NCBI RefSeq assembly: GCF_932274485.2
Contig: NC_065881.2
Location: forward strand, 46,386,702-46,450,701
Source: Patella vulgata
Taxonomy: Eukaryota > Mollusca > Gastropoda > Patellidae
Direction of reading: 5' to 3'
DNA: 64,000 nucleotides
Shown: in pieces, positions 11,201 to 20,112 of the stretch
Layout of the letters: every line of letters starts with the position of its first letter
Numbering within the stretch: the stretch's first letter is position 1
The notes under the pieces: generated by a model
Seen by the model: only the letters and a program-made list of their open reading frames with translations
Database searches by the model: none
Told to the model about the DNA's origin: nothing
Program-made: the position numbers and the translations under genes

Positions 11201-14200
11201 TTGCTGAATTCAATAGGATTCTTCGTCTCACTAATTTAAATAATGCATACAATTTTCAGAAAGATCGAATGATAACTTTTGACGTTAGAGCGTTCACAAG
11301 GTTCAATAAAGTGAAACAAGGGCCATAACTCTAGACGTAATAAACAGAAATTGTTGAAATTCAATAGGCTTCTTCTTTTCACTAACTTAAATATTGCATA
11401 TAAATTTCACAAAGATCGTATGTTAACTTTTGGCATTAGAGCGTTCACAAGGTTCAACAAAGTGAAACAAGGGCCATAACTCTAGACGTAATAAACAGAA
11501 ATTATTGAAATTAAATAGGCTTCTTCATCTCACTAATGTAAACAATATATATCAATTTTAAAACAATTGGATGATAACTTTATTGGACGGATGGACAGAC
11601 GGACGGACAGGGGCGACAGCAATATACGTCCACATTTCAATGTGGGCGTATAAAAATTAATGTTTAATATTTTGCCAGTTACATAATATATATATACAGT
11701 GTTTAGCTGGGATTCATACTTTTTTGGTAGGGTAAAAAAGAAAGAAAGTACTCTGAAGTGGTGAACACACTAGCCGAATGATTTGACTGAATCAAACGGC
11801 CCTGAATTGCAGCTGAATGAGTGGACACATGAGGTGAATCCTTCGCATGATTGCATCACCTTTCACGTCACATGATTAAACATAGCAGCGACCATGTCTT
11901 TACACAATCATGTGACTTCTCGATGAGTGGTTATCGGCTAATCAATTCTATAATCGGGCAAATGCTTTGGCGAAGCGGACACACTAGGCGAATTTTGGCG
12001 TCGATTGATTTGACTGAATCATTCGGCTAATGTGTCTAAATGAATAAAAGCAAGACATACTAATACATATTCTTACCAGAGTCAGAAGAGCTGATGGTGA
12101 CTTTTCTTTTAGGATATTCAGAATCTGAAATAAACAAGCCTTGTTAACAATTTGAAACAAGAATCATACAAAACTATTGTTAAACTATTATTTACAATGT
12201 ATTTAGAAAATTTAGACTCATTTTGACTATTCTTGTTGCAAAGTTTTTGGTTTCACAAAAGATAGGTTGCCAGACAATGAAACATATGCCACAGCAGCTA
12301 AACTGTCGACACAGGTTGTCGCATATTTATTCTTTTGTAGGTAATGAGAGGTTTTATAAGACACTGATATCAATTTCACACAGATCGGATGATAACTTTT
12401 GTGGATAGAGTGTTCACAAGGTTCAACAAAGTGAAACAAGGGCCATAACTCTAGATGGTATAAACAGAAATTGCTGAAATTCTATCTAAATAATGCATAT
12501 GAATTTAAAACAGATCAGATGATGAAACAAGGGCCATAACTCTAGAAGTAATTAAAAGAATTTGCTGAAATTCAACAGGCTTCTTCATCTCACTAATGTG
12601 AAGAACATATATTATGAACTTCCATGTGGACGTATAAAAATGATTATGTTTGCTTATGTATCAGGAGTTCCAGGCTGCAAACACATAATCTTAATATGAA
12701 TCAGCCCTCAAAGGATCAGAGCTAAGGTGGTAATGTAGGCAGGACTACACATGCAGGCCATCACCATAACAGTTCTGATTAGGCTATATTCCACTTACCC
12801 AGGAGCAATGCCTTTGGAATGAAATGTTCCTTAACAGTACCATTGAACACTGTATCTCAAAAGGCTTGATTGCACCCGTTACCAAGAAAATGGTGGTGAT
12901 AATATTTCCTACTGGTACTCGCCATTCCATGTTTAACCTATGATAGACTGCCATCTCATTCAACCTGTTTTTTTCCGGCACGTCTATTAGGAGATACTTG
13001 TATGCAATATCACCCTATGTGGAAGTGGATTTAAAGCTTGGGTAAACTGAACTAGCCCCATATTCAAATTCGATGGAACAGAATATTTATATCAATTCAT
13101 GTATTTATCATTCATAAGATCAATAAGACAAGCTTCTTCAAATTGTCATAAGTATTTAGAATCATCCACCTCAATGGATGACAAATGACCACCCTCTGTA
13201 TCACAAGGTCTTAAGATTAAATAGTACATACATCATTTGAAAAAAACACATCATCAACACCATATCTTACACGAAAATCTTCTTGTGTCAACAGTCTAGA
13301 TGATAAAAAAAAAAATTTAATATGATGGGTATTAATTCTCTACTTCTTGTGTCACTAAATGTGTAATTTTTCCTCCGAGGTCCAATTTATTTTTCAAACC
13401 TAAAGAAGTTAAATTCATGATAAAACTGAGATTAAGTGACTTGTTTGTCAATTACTAAACCATGTACTGAATGCAAAGGAAAATGTTCATGCCATAAATT
13501 TTTACTAATATCAAGCAATAAGTTGCGAATGCAGCTTTCAAATATCTGCATCTTTGTAGCTTAGTTCTTCAGCAAAAATTGACTTGGTACCTGCCCATCC
13601 AAATAGCATATGATTCTGGTAGATTGGGAGGGAATAAGATTGCTCTTCCACTATCTACATCTATTGCTCCATAAAAGTCTGGTTCTTCTACTCCAAATGC
13701 CCAGTGGAAATAAGATTCCTGGGAAAAATGAAATATAAATGCAAAATGTTATTTCTTAACATGTAATTAAAGAGTTTATTTTTGATAAAATTGATTGAGT
13801 TTCAGCTCATTCGGGACGATAGGATAACTATTTCTTACTACTACCATTGGGGGATTCATTGTGCTTTAGTTCAATTTACATGAAAAATAAATAGTTTCTC
13901 ATTGTTACCACCTTTGGAAAGAATATTCCAAGATTTGTATGGCATGGAATTTGGGGAACTTATGGCCAACCCAACACTGAAATTGAACATTTTTGTATTT
14001 ATTCTAAAAAGTAACACTGAGCTTTAGATAGTTGAATAGGACTAGAATAAATGTTTCACAAAGAATAATCAGTAATATCGTAAACATTATTAGTTTACCT
14101 GTCGAAAAAGTGGTTCATGATCAGAACAGTATCTGGTTGTTGATTCACCTCCTTGAAGCAATACAATGGCCTTCTTTGGAACTCGAGGATCTTTCCGAAG

Positions 14201-17200
14201 AGCTTCACACAACCTCTGGCGATTTTGACCGAACAGTTCCATTGGTACCTCCAATGTATGAGTACCTCGTGAATATGCTGGACTAAATGAAAATCAACTT
14301 GATGTATATGGATGTTTAATACATGAATAACATGAGATATAATAAGGGCCTTAATCACCCACCAGTCATGGTTGAAGATTATTAAAACTGAAGGACTTTA
14401 ACTAATTCGCAAGACACTTCAATGGGGTACTCATCCCCCCACCCCCTCCAGAGTTGAGCAAACCAATTTTTATTGGGCGATTATCAAATTTTTCGGGCTG
14501 TGGCCAAATGATGAAAAAAAAATCAAATTTCAGTGGATATAAAAGAAATTTTTTTAAAAATTATTCCATCTTGCAAAATGAAGAGCCCTAATTCCGGGAC
14601 TTTTATACTGACATTTTGGTGGAGTAATGCAATTCCCAACTGGAGTTCAGAGTGTCAGAAAATCACACTATTCTGATTTTTATTCAGGTTGTCAAGTTCC
14701 CGAAAATTCGCTCCACTAGGTGCTACTTGCTGTTTTCTTTTGAGATTTTACTTCGGTTATTTAGTGATTTCACTCTCGCGGAAGTGAGCAGATTCATTGT
14801 TTTGACCGGTGCGGAATTTGATTATGAACTAGCTGCAATTCATATTTTGCTCTTCGTTCTCTTGTCAAGTGGATTTTCGTAATTTCCAATATACTTTCCT
14901 ATCAATAAATGACTAATCTTTGCTATACATAGTCTGCAATATTGGCCTGATTCGAATCTTGTGGTATTACATGTTTAATTTCATTAGAATGGTGTGTATA
15001 TATATACGATAATTATTAATTAGGTGTGATGATTAATAATACACTATGAGATCAGTTAATGTAAACATTTTAGTTTTAGTTAATTCACTGATTATTGACC
15101 GGGCGCTATCTGGTAAAGTTATGCAGATTTCATTTTTCGGGCACTGCCCCCGTATTTTTCAGGCAAAAATGATCAGTTAAACCATCAAAGAAAATCAGCC
15201 TGTACGCCTATCGGGCTACTGGTACTGTTCAATTCATTACTGACGTTTCTATTTCATTTCATACTTGTTCTATAAAAACTGACATAATAATATTAAGGGC
15301 AAGGTTAAGTGTCAAAAATTGTCACAACACCTGAAATGGGGGGTCCTCAAAAAATCATTCACAACACCTTTAATGCCTTTTTTTTTTGGTGTCCAGATGT
15401 GCTTGAGATGATACTGAACAATAAAAAATGGATGAAAATCAAAAATAATGACTTTGGAATTTGTAACTTTGGAAAATATGAAGCAAATATACCACTTAGC
15501 ACTGTGCAGCTACAGGGTAAACAACACAACATGGGAAATCACAAAGTCTCACAGAGATACCTGAATATATACACAACCATCAAGACTTCAAATTTTGAAA
15601 ACTATCTTTGTTTTAGCACACCAAGTTCATATAATTAAACTTTTATTTTTCAAATATCCTCCATTCTTTTCAAGGGACTACTTTCAGACTTTTTGTATGG
15701 AGTACCATCATAAACATCATTTGAATTAAATGTTTCGGGTCTGTATGGAATATTGTAAATACTGCATCACAATTTCCTTGAAACTGCTTTTGGTTTTCAG
15801 CAATTTTTTATAATGAATACACATTGTTATCATTTGTATTACTTCTTAATTCAACCCTTGAAACTTTGTGCCAGGAAGCATATAGATGCACTGACAATTA
15901 AAGATTGAACATTTTTACTAAGATTTACAGTCAAATAATTTGTTATAAATTTTATTCAATATTTATTCACACTCAACACATTATTTATTTTACATTGTAC
16001 ACTTATAGTTCACTATTGAATGTGGAAAGGTCCAGCTGAATGATTGATTGGAAAATATGATGTGTTTCAAATGGTAACAAATTCTATATCAGACCCTCAA
16101 AATGATTATTATTCTAACATAAATGAATAATAATCAGGGGCGGATTGGGCCATCGGGCGGTCGGGGTATTGGACCGGCCATGGGGCGATGATGATCATGT
16201 TGTATGTGGCTGGTGGCTTTAACGGGCTCATGAATTTCACTTTCGTCACTCTGTACAATGTGTCTCATGGCCTTCCATCACGGGAGGAATCAACTAGCGC
16301 TCCCAGCAACAAAAATGGGACATTTTTCAATGAAAATATTCCTACTTATTCAATATTTCTAACTGGTTAATCAAATGGTCAAAATTTTCTCAACTAGTCC
16401 CATTTTTTAACCAGTTGAATTATCTTGACTCTTGAAGATACAATGATAATACGTTAATTAATAAATGAAGATGTGATAATTAAACAGGTTGATGGTTGTA
16501 AATTACTTGCAGGTCGGGGTTTTGGCCTAAATTAATTGATTTATGAGATATATTATTTGACAGAGATTATAATCAGATATGCCACCAAATCGCATATTTG
16601 GGGTTCATTTTTCAAAATTTTCCATGGGGAGAGCCCCTGCCCCCACCCCCGTCCGGGCTCCGCGGACAGTAAAAGGGGCCGCTTCAACACGGGAGCCGGG
16701 CCGGTTCCCGGACCCAATCCGCCCCTGATAATAATCTATCCAAAGTTTAGAAACAAACCTTTTTGCTAACATTTACCATGGCAGCCATGATAACATAGAT
16801 TTTGACAGTTCTGTTTTCATCAATTTACAGAACGGTCCATATGAATAATGTTGATATTAAAAGAAGTGACAGTTCTTGCAAATGAAGCGCAATAGTCTAT
16901 AATATTACGTTTTACCACCTGATGTAAGGATAATTGTGTTAGTATAAGTCAAAAAGTATTTACTGCATTTTTATTTACCTTTCTGTGTCGAATTACCGCT
17001 CAAAGGAAGTGTTGCTCGCATCAATGAGTTCATGCATGACTTATTTTTATAATATTATCAAATCCCGTAAATGACACCTCATTTGTATTTTGATATGAAT
17101 TAATCGTATTCCGCAGTTGTTTAAATTAAAAAAATAAAAATTTGTATTTAAAATTAACACTTTATTCATTGATATTAGTAGGGTGACCCACCATAAATAA

Positions 17201-18932
17201 ATATCTCCATATATCTCGACAATTACGCCACAATATTTATATATATGCCAAGCCTCAAATCAGTTTCACACAATTATAGTCACTAAATAAACGATCATGT
17301 TGTACTTAATAAGCTATGACCATTAATCATGTATAAATAATAGACTGAAAACTGGTTCCAAGAGTCGTCCATAACATCCAGACACTTTTGAGTAAAAGAT
17401 AGGTTACGTGCCCTTGTTTTGAAATTAGTCTCGCTTAACCAGTCTATCGACCATTCTACGTCTGATTGACAGGTCGGGATAATCAAGACTACTTTTTTAC
17501 GAAACATAACAGAAAGCTAGAACAAGAAATTGAATTTAGAAATAAGCACGTTAGGTAGCTCAACAATCGTTTTAAGAAGCTTGTAAAAGTAAAATGAAAC
17601 TACTGCTAGTATCATGTTCCTGTCTAACCCGAGTGATTCAGAGATATTTTTTGTACTAAACCAAAAGATGCCCTTATTAACGGTACAGTTAATGATAAAG
17701 CGATTTAAAAAATGAAACGAACGTAATTTCTAAATCTGCTGTAATAACCAAGAAGCTTAATTTTACTGCTATTCAAAATCGTCAACAATAAATTTTTTAC
17801 GGCTGTAATAGTTGATAGATTTGTAGAGAATTGCACGTGCCATGGCTATTTATAGTATCATACTGTCAGAAAGTTGGTCTCGGCACGGCGAATGTGCACG
17901 CTTCAGTGGTAGTCTCGAACTATCAGCGGTGAACTGTATTTCTGTGAGTACATGGGTCACCCTAATATTAGCATACGGTCAAGGACATACCAGATATTCC
18001 GACACGAAAGCTACCTACGAATCATTGTTTACATTTATACAACGGCGAAATGTGTTATTACTTTTTTTTAGGGAATACGACATAATTGTAGGTATGGTGA
18101 TGTAAGCATTGTTAGTTCAACAATTATTCGCATCACTCGTCTAAAGATATGAAGGGTCATTTTCAAGTTTGAAAAAGAAAATGGCGGATCCCAAACCCGT
18201 GGTAGCAAGATGTGGAAATCTCATACTACAAGGAAATAGGAAAGCAACTCGAAAATCTAAGACTCGACTACTGTACTACATAGATCAGAGTATAAATAGA
18301 GAGATAATAGCTGTCCCCAAGTTTTATCGTTTTGTCTGTAGGTGTAACTGCGATTGTGCAAGAAAGTGATGAAACTGAAACTTTCGTTTACGTGATAACA
18401 CGTGAATGTACGAATTAAAGAGGTATTGACAGTGAAATACTAATAGTGTATTGTGAGTAATAGAGTAACAAAAGTTTATTTTGGACGTTTGTATCCAAGG
18501 GTCACTATTCTGTGTTGGGAAATAATACCTTATGGCTTAAGCCTTGTTGGTGTTGAGACTATTATGCAACAAGATGGTGTCACTTTACCTTGCATACGTA
18601 ACATAGATTGAAAATTTACTTTTGGCAGAGAATATTTAAATATTGCCACCCGGCAAGCAAAAAGTAATGATACACCCACGTTCATTATGTGCTACACCAG
18701 TACAGTTACATCAAATGTTGATTTCCATATCTTTAGCATGAAACAGATCTATGATTCACGGAACTATATATTTTACAACTCAGACTGGGTGTCGAATATC
18801 CGGCCATAATTATTATATGCCTACAATTTAGTACAAAAACAAAATAAGAATTTGATTCAAAAGAGCTTGGCAGATCCGTAAATAATGAGTAGGAAACTAC
18901 TTTTTAACTTACGAAGATCTAGCAGAAGCCAT
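5071..18932 (-). CDS. PEPD: Prolidase (Xaa-Pro dipeptidase), exons 1-12, gene runs off the left edge
   Basis: Cytosolic M24 metallopeptidase that splits dipeptides ending in proline or hydroxyproline, the last step of collagen and dietary peptide recycling. Minus-strand coding exons: 18913-18932, 14099-14282, 13591-13718, 13232-13295, 12077-12124, 10356-10417, 10120-10164, 7967-8042, 7686-7732, then 7477-7545 or 7352-7420, then 5774-5851 and 5071-5219. All junctions are GT-AG and all phases agree. The joined protein is about 323 residues and follows human PEPD throughout, including [40 protein letters not shown] and [20 protein letters not shown]. The first two metal-ligand aspartates fall at about residues 277 and 288 (human 276 and 287). 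The remaining ligands and the C-terminal third (about 165 residues) would lie beyond position 1; I found no such exon between 1 and 5070. Identification is firm. Confidence 0.95.
5461..5665 (+). repeat. Half copy of an inverted-repeat element also at 58257-58633
   Basis: Shares TTTCATTTCG, ATACTTTCGATGGCCTGCAC, AGATCTGACC, TTTTGACCCTATGACGTCAG and ACCCACAG with the complement of about 58420-58633. TGACGTCA within it is a perfect CRE core. Confidence 0.65.
5774..5851 (-). CDS. PEPD: PEPD exon 11, active-site loop
   Basis: Residues about 249-273: [20 protein letters not shown], then ENGDM and the start of a cysteine codon. It holds the conserved LHYGH stretch, whose first histidine (human 255) lines the substrate pocket. 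Confidence 0.94.
5965..6221 (-). repeat. Hairpin-ended repeat, subfamily A, both ends present
   Basis: The low-coordinate end (GGCTGGCAGGCAGGATACGC) is the complement of the family right end. The high-coordinate end is AATATACGTCCACATGAAAA then TGTGGGTGTAT, the left-end hairpin, preceded by GGGGCGACGAC. There is a single core unit. Sense to PEPD. Confidence 0.75.
6722..7056 (+). mobile_element. TTAA-flanked MITE, copy 1 (diverged)
   Basis: Starts TTTAAAGATACCGTACATTA and ends CAGATTTAGCTCTTAAATAA then TGCATATTTG. It is the same family as 8325, 26170, 46147, 55200 and 61530. This copy is the most diverged. Confidence 0.65.
7066..7295 (-). mobile_element. tRNA-derived SINE, 3'-truncated
   Basis: Minus-strand copy of the SINE at 55711-56085. 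It includes the tRNA-like head (complement of CCACTTGGCT and AATCAAACACGCGACC near 7235-7292) and the central CACGTAAAAGAACCCTTGGC block at 7075-7098. Confidence 0.75.
7352..7420 (-). CDS. PEPD: PEPD exon 10, downstream alternative copy
   Basis: Second copy in transcript order. It encodes [20 protein letters not shown] plus CG. It is closer to human YCYSRGGMRHSSYTCICG than the other copy, so it is probably the ancestral form. Same splice signals and phase. The 56 bp separating the copies is shorter than most animal introns, which would favour use of one or the other. Inclusion of both would still keep frame. Confidence 0.85.
7477..7545 (-). CDS. PEPD: PEPD exon 10, upstream alternative copy
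   Basis: First copy in transcript order. It encodes [20 protein letters not shown] plus CG, has a TTACAG acceptor and a GTAAAAA donor, and carries no stop. It is the same length (69 bp) and phase as the copy at 7352-7420, with 7 of 22 residues different. The distance to the exon 9 donor is 140 bp, a workable intron. It replaces the segment equivalent to about human residues 225-246, just before the active-site loop LHYGH. Confidence 0.8.
7686..7732 (-). CDS. PEPD: PEPD exon 9
   Basis: Residues about 210-224, [15 protein letters not shown], then AG of a serine codon that is finished by either copy of exon 10. Matches human VMKAVKVGMKEYELE. Confidence 0.92.
7967..8042 (-). CDS. PEPD: PEPD exon 8, start of catalytic domain
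   Basis: Residues about 185-209, beginning [20 protein letters not shown] and ending EAHKE. This is the first helix of the pita-bread fold. It ends in phase 0 before the donor GTAAAT. Confidence 0.93.
8325..8722 (+). mobile_element. TTAA-flanked MITE, copy 2
   Basis: Begins TAAAGATACATTATGTAAGA and ends GGCCTAAAGAAAGACCTGCA then GCTCTTGCATAATGTATGCTTAA. The ends form an imperfect inverted repeat built on CATTATG. It lies in the 2.1 kb intron between PEPD exons 7 and 8. Confidence 0.75.
8831..9091. mobile_element. Inverted-repeat element, about 260 bp
   Basis: TTTACACAATACAACCAATC near 8835 is matched by GGATTGGTTGTATCTTGTAA near 9063. Internally there is a second short inverted repeat CCGTCGGATG / CATCCGACGG. 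The superfamily is not determined. Confidence 0.6.
9440..9703 (-). pseudogene. Penelope-like relic, GIY-YIG C-terminus only
   Basis: The minus-strand frame gives [20 protein letters not shown], then [25 protein letters not shown]....P.LNRD.G is the conserved tail of Penelope GIY-YIG domains. It is 5'-truncated, as most Penelope copies are, and unrelated in sequence to the copy at 1501-4488. The 3' untranslated tail probably extends down to about 9300. Confidence 0.65.
9711..10033. mobile_element. hAT-type MITE
   Basis: 323 bp with ends CAGTGATTCTCAA and TTGAGAACCACAG, flanked by CATTACAT and CCTTACAT (7 of 8 match, the hAT 8 bp duplication). GTGTGCC occurs repeatedly inside near both ends. 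It abuts the Penelope relic. Confidence 0.8.
10120..10164 (-). CDS. PEPD: PEPD exon 7
   Basis: Residues about 170-183, [14 protein letters not shown] and the start of a cysteine codon, matching human FEVNNTILHPEIVEC. This is the linker between N-terminal and catalytic domains. Confidence 0.92.
10356..10417 (-). CDS. PEPD: PEPD exon 6
   Basis: Encodes [20 protein letters not shown] and two bases of the next codon. Two overlapping GTAAGT donors exist four bases apart; only the later one (GTAAGTG, exon ending at 10356) keeps frame and gives ISNFTV, like human ISKFEV. The earlier donor would shift the frame. Confidence 0.9.
10487..11656 (-). repeat. Hairpin-ended element with ~151 bp tandem core, subfamily B
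   Basis: The low end GATAGGTTGCCAGGCAAC (near 10500) is the complement of the family right end. The high end is GGACGGACAGGGGCGAC then the hairpin TACGTCCACATT/AATGTGGGCGTA near 11625-11650. Between them GTGAAACAAGGGCCATAACT recurs at about 10874, 11025, 11176, 11311 and 11462, steps 151, 151, 135 and 151. Sense to PEPD. Confidence 0.85.
11766..12046. mobile_element. Inverted-repeat element, about 280 bp
   Basis: ACACACTAGCCGAATGATTT at the left is matched by the complement of AATCATTCGGCTAATGTGT at the right. A similar GGACACACTAGGCGAA block lies inside at 11978. It ends about 30 bp before PEPD exon 5. Confidence 0.65.
12077..12124 (-). CDS. PEPD: PEPD exon 5
   Basis: Sixteen codons, [16 protein letters not shown], matching the human segment IASVLTSQKPSVLLTL. 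Acceptor TTTCAG and donor GTAAGA. A hairpin-ended repeat lies about 115 bp upstream in transcript order. Confidence 0.9.
12240..12642 (-). repeat. Hairpin-ended repeat, subfamily B, short copy
   Basis: Starts with AAGATAGGTTGCCAGACAAT and ends CTTCCATGTGGACGTATAAA. It holds about two core units with CAAGGGCCATAACTCTAGA. The GGAC microsatellite is lost. Sense to PEPD. Confidence 0.75.
12643..13231. other. Intron sequence, nothing recognised
   Basis: Part of the PEPD intron between exons 4 and 5. A weak open stretch around 12790-12960 resembles no family I can name. Confidence 0.5.
13232..13295 (-). CDS. PEPD: PEPD exon 4
   Basis: Residues about 112-132, [20 protein letters not shown] followed by D. 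This matches the human segment around EKYAVDDVQYVDE. The 64 bp length fits the phase of both neighbours. Confidence 0.9.
13591..13718 (-). CDS. PEPD: PEPD exon 3
   Basis: Residues about 69-110. Encodes [20 protein letters not shown] and [10 protein letters not shown], among the best-conserved stretches of the N-terminal domain. The last two bases (AG) join the first base of exon 4 to make arginine. Confidence 0.93.
14099..14282 (-). CDS. PEPD: PEPD exon 2, N-terminal domain
   Basis: Residues about 8-68. Contains [25 protein letters not shown] and [14 protein letters not shown], all recognisable in the creatinase-like N-terminal domain of prolidase that helps form the dimer. Acceptor TTTAG and donor GTAAAC are clear. 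Confidence 0.93.
14283..16126. other. PEPD intron 1, 3' part, nothing firmly recognised
   Basis: AT-rich. Two short blocks (14480-14530 and 15090-15200) share TTTTTCGGGC.. and may belong to an old repeat. No coding exon is seen. Confidence 0.4.
16135..16727. mobile_element. hAT-type MITE, 593 bp, exact 8 bp target duplication
   Basis: Both ends are CAGGGGCGGATTGGG (15 bp, inverted) and the flanks are ATAATAAT at 16127-16134 and 16728-16735. No transposase is present. Subterminal GC-rich blocks (CCATCGGGCGG; CCGGGCCGGTTCCCGG) stand out sharply from the AT-rich intron. Confidence 0.9.
17179..17964. mobile_element. DNA element, 786 bp, 12 bp ends, 7 bp target duplication
   Basis: Ends TAGGGTGACCCA / TGGGTCACCCTA, flanked by ATATTAG at 17172-17178 and 17965-17971. 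No transposase motif was recognised in its short frames. A 7-8 bp duplication fits hAT or P-like elements. Confidence 0.7.
18181..18369 (+). CDS. Doubtful 62-codon frame with promoter-like start
   Basis: Begins GAAAATGGCGGATCC, a good start context that also matches the YY1 site seen at many promoters. Product [20 protein letters not shown] onward is basic, ending in [10 protein letters not shown]. It lies antisense within PEPD intron 1. No family is recognised; it may be the first exon of an unrecognised transcript or chance. Confidence 0.15.
   Translation: MADPKPVVARCGNLILQGNRKATRKSKTRLLYYIDQSINREIIAVPKFYRFVCRCNCDCARK
18913..18932 (-). CDS. PEPD: PEPD exon 1 with start codon
   Basis: Short first coding exon, read as MASARS plus two bases of a serine codon, then the donor GTAAGTT. 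The ATG sits in AAAATGGCT, close to a YY1-type motif. The phase fits exon 2 exactly and the joined N-terminus aligns to the start of vertebrate prolidase. An intron of about 4.6 kb follows. Confidence 0.85.
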
Positions 18933-19060
18933 TTTAAACTTCTGTATCTCCCTTCTTCAAGAGTAAGTAAATATATTATTAAAGAATTTACAATTGAGCT
19001 TATTTTAGTTTCGTTTTTCGGTTTCTATTTGATCACATGATACCGCCTCTTCGTTAGGTT
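18933..19060 (-). promoter_or_regulatory. Probable PEPD 5' UTR and proximal promoter
   Basis: The stretch directly upstream of the PEPD start codon. There is no clear TATA box. A TCACATGA E-box-like site lies near 19034. The transcription start cannot be fixed from sequence, so this is placed by position only. Confidence 0.35.
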
Positions 19061-19412
19061 CAAAGTTCGTTATGGGGAGATAACGCTGGAAAGTATTTTC
19101 AATCGGCAACCCTCGGTGGGTGTCGTCCTGTTATACATACGACCCAACAAGAACTATTAAAACCGGAGCTAATTAACCGATGTCTCCCATGCGCTTTAGG
19201 CTTATACGACAACACTCGTACGTTCAGTGCCAGTCACTTATTTAAATTGTCTGTAAAACTCCAGTGTCAAATAAATAGCCAAAATGAAATAAAACTGGAA
19301 TTAAAAGTAGAACTTTTCTGTAAACTTCGGAATTTCGTCCCACCCGAACGGCTAGACGACGTTCCTTAACAGTAACTGGACTTTTTTAAATCCCTACAAG
19401 GGGAAACTACAC
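19061..19412. other. Divergent upstream region, no gene seen
   Basis: Between the PEPD start and the palindrome at 19413. No coding potential or repeat family was recognised. Confidence 0.4.
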
Positions 19413-19444
19413 CATGGACCTTATAATACATTATAAGGTCCATG
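19413..19444. repeat. Perfect palindrome, 15 bp arms
   Basis: CATGGACCTTATAAT, spacer AC, then the exact complement ATTATAAGGTCCATG. It lies 480 bp upstream of the PEPD start codon. Confidence 0.9.
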
Positions 19445-19584
19445 ACTACACTAAGCAAGGAGGTTTCTCGGTTATGACATGATGCATGGTAAACGATGAC
19501 AATGTCACGTGGAGGAGTCTGAATCCAGGTTAATTTAGTAACGATACGTGATTTGCAAATAACAAATTTCTCACGGCTTAATTA

Positions 19585-19922
19585 ATCCAAGCTAATAGTA
19601 ATTGTACTCAGATTGATTGTTTAACATTTAATTAAGAAAACAAAATCAAAATACGGCTATATAAGATTCAATCGGATTTGAAACAGGCCCATCAATTTGA
19701 CTCACGGCAAATAAAGATGGCGACCGTCTTGTTACATTATTAATACATACCTGGAGCAATCCAAGCTAATAGTAATTGTACTCAGATTTATTGTTTAACA
19801 TTTAATTAAGAAAACAAAATCAAAATACGGCTATATAATAAGATTCAATCGGATTTGAAACAGGCCCATCAATTTGACTCACGGCAGATAAAGATGTCGA
19901 CCGTCTTGTTACATTATTAATA
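19585..19922 (+). repeat. Tandem duplication, offset 173 bp
   Basis: Copy 1 at 19585-19745 and copy 2 at 19758-19922 both contain ATCCAAGCTAATAGTAATTG, ACGGCTATATAA and CGACCGTCTTGTTACATTAT. They differ at few positions, so the duplication is young. Copy 1 has AAGATGGCGAC (YY1-like), changed to AAGATGTCGAC in copy 2. Confidence 0.9.
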
Positions 19923-20040
19923 TCCACTTGAAGATTAATGTATTGTATTTGAGATAAAAGAAAGAACAATTAAACTCAAGCGCGTATCTATTGTAACGTC
20001 ACTTTTGGCTTCGACAAAAATAGCATAAAACACGTAATTA

Positions 20041-20112
20041 CGGATAATCACGCCCCCACTCAATCACGTGACCGATCAAGCTTAGCTGAGTGCATGGCTG
20101 ATAGATTTCGTG
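20041..20112 (+). promoter_or_regulatory. Candidate coronin promoter and first noncoding exon
   Basis: CACGCCCCCACTCAATCACGTGACC gives a GC-box and a CACGTG E-box, shown here as CACGCCCCC and CACGTG at 20050-20070. It is followed by a strong donor, TTTCGTG then GTAAGTG, at 20113. An ATG at 20093 (MADRFR) would give only a short upstream frame if spliced to 37694. Assignment to coronin is inference from position and strand. Confidence 0.35.

Noticed and set aside
12784-12981. Open stretch resembling a polymerase fragment
   Set aside because: The plus-strand reading ([20 protein letters not shown]) is only vaguely like a retroelement polymerase and has no supporting neighbours.
14095-14358. 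87-codon minus-strand frame over PEPD exon 2
   Set aside because: It overlaps the exon but uses a different frame; the correct frame is the one matching prolidase.
15309-15638. 109-codon plus-strand frame in PEPD intron 1
   Set aside because: AT-rich composition, no domain, no splice-consistent partner exons.
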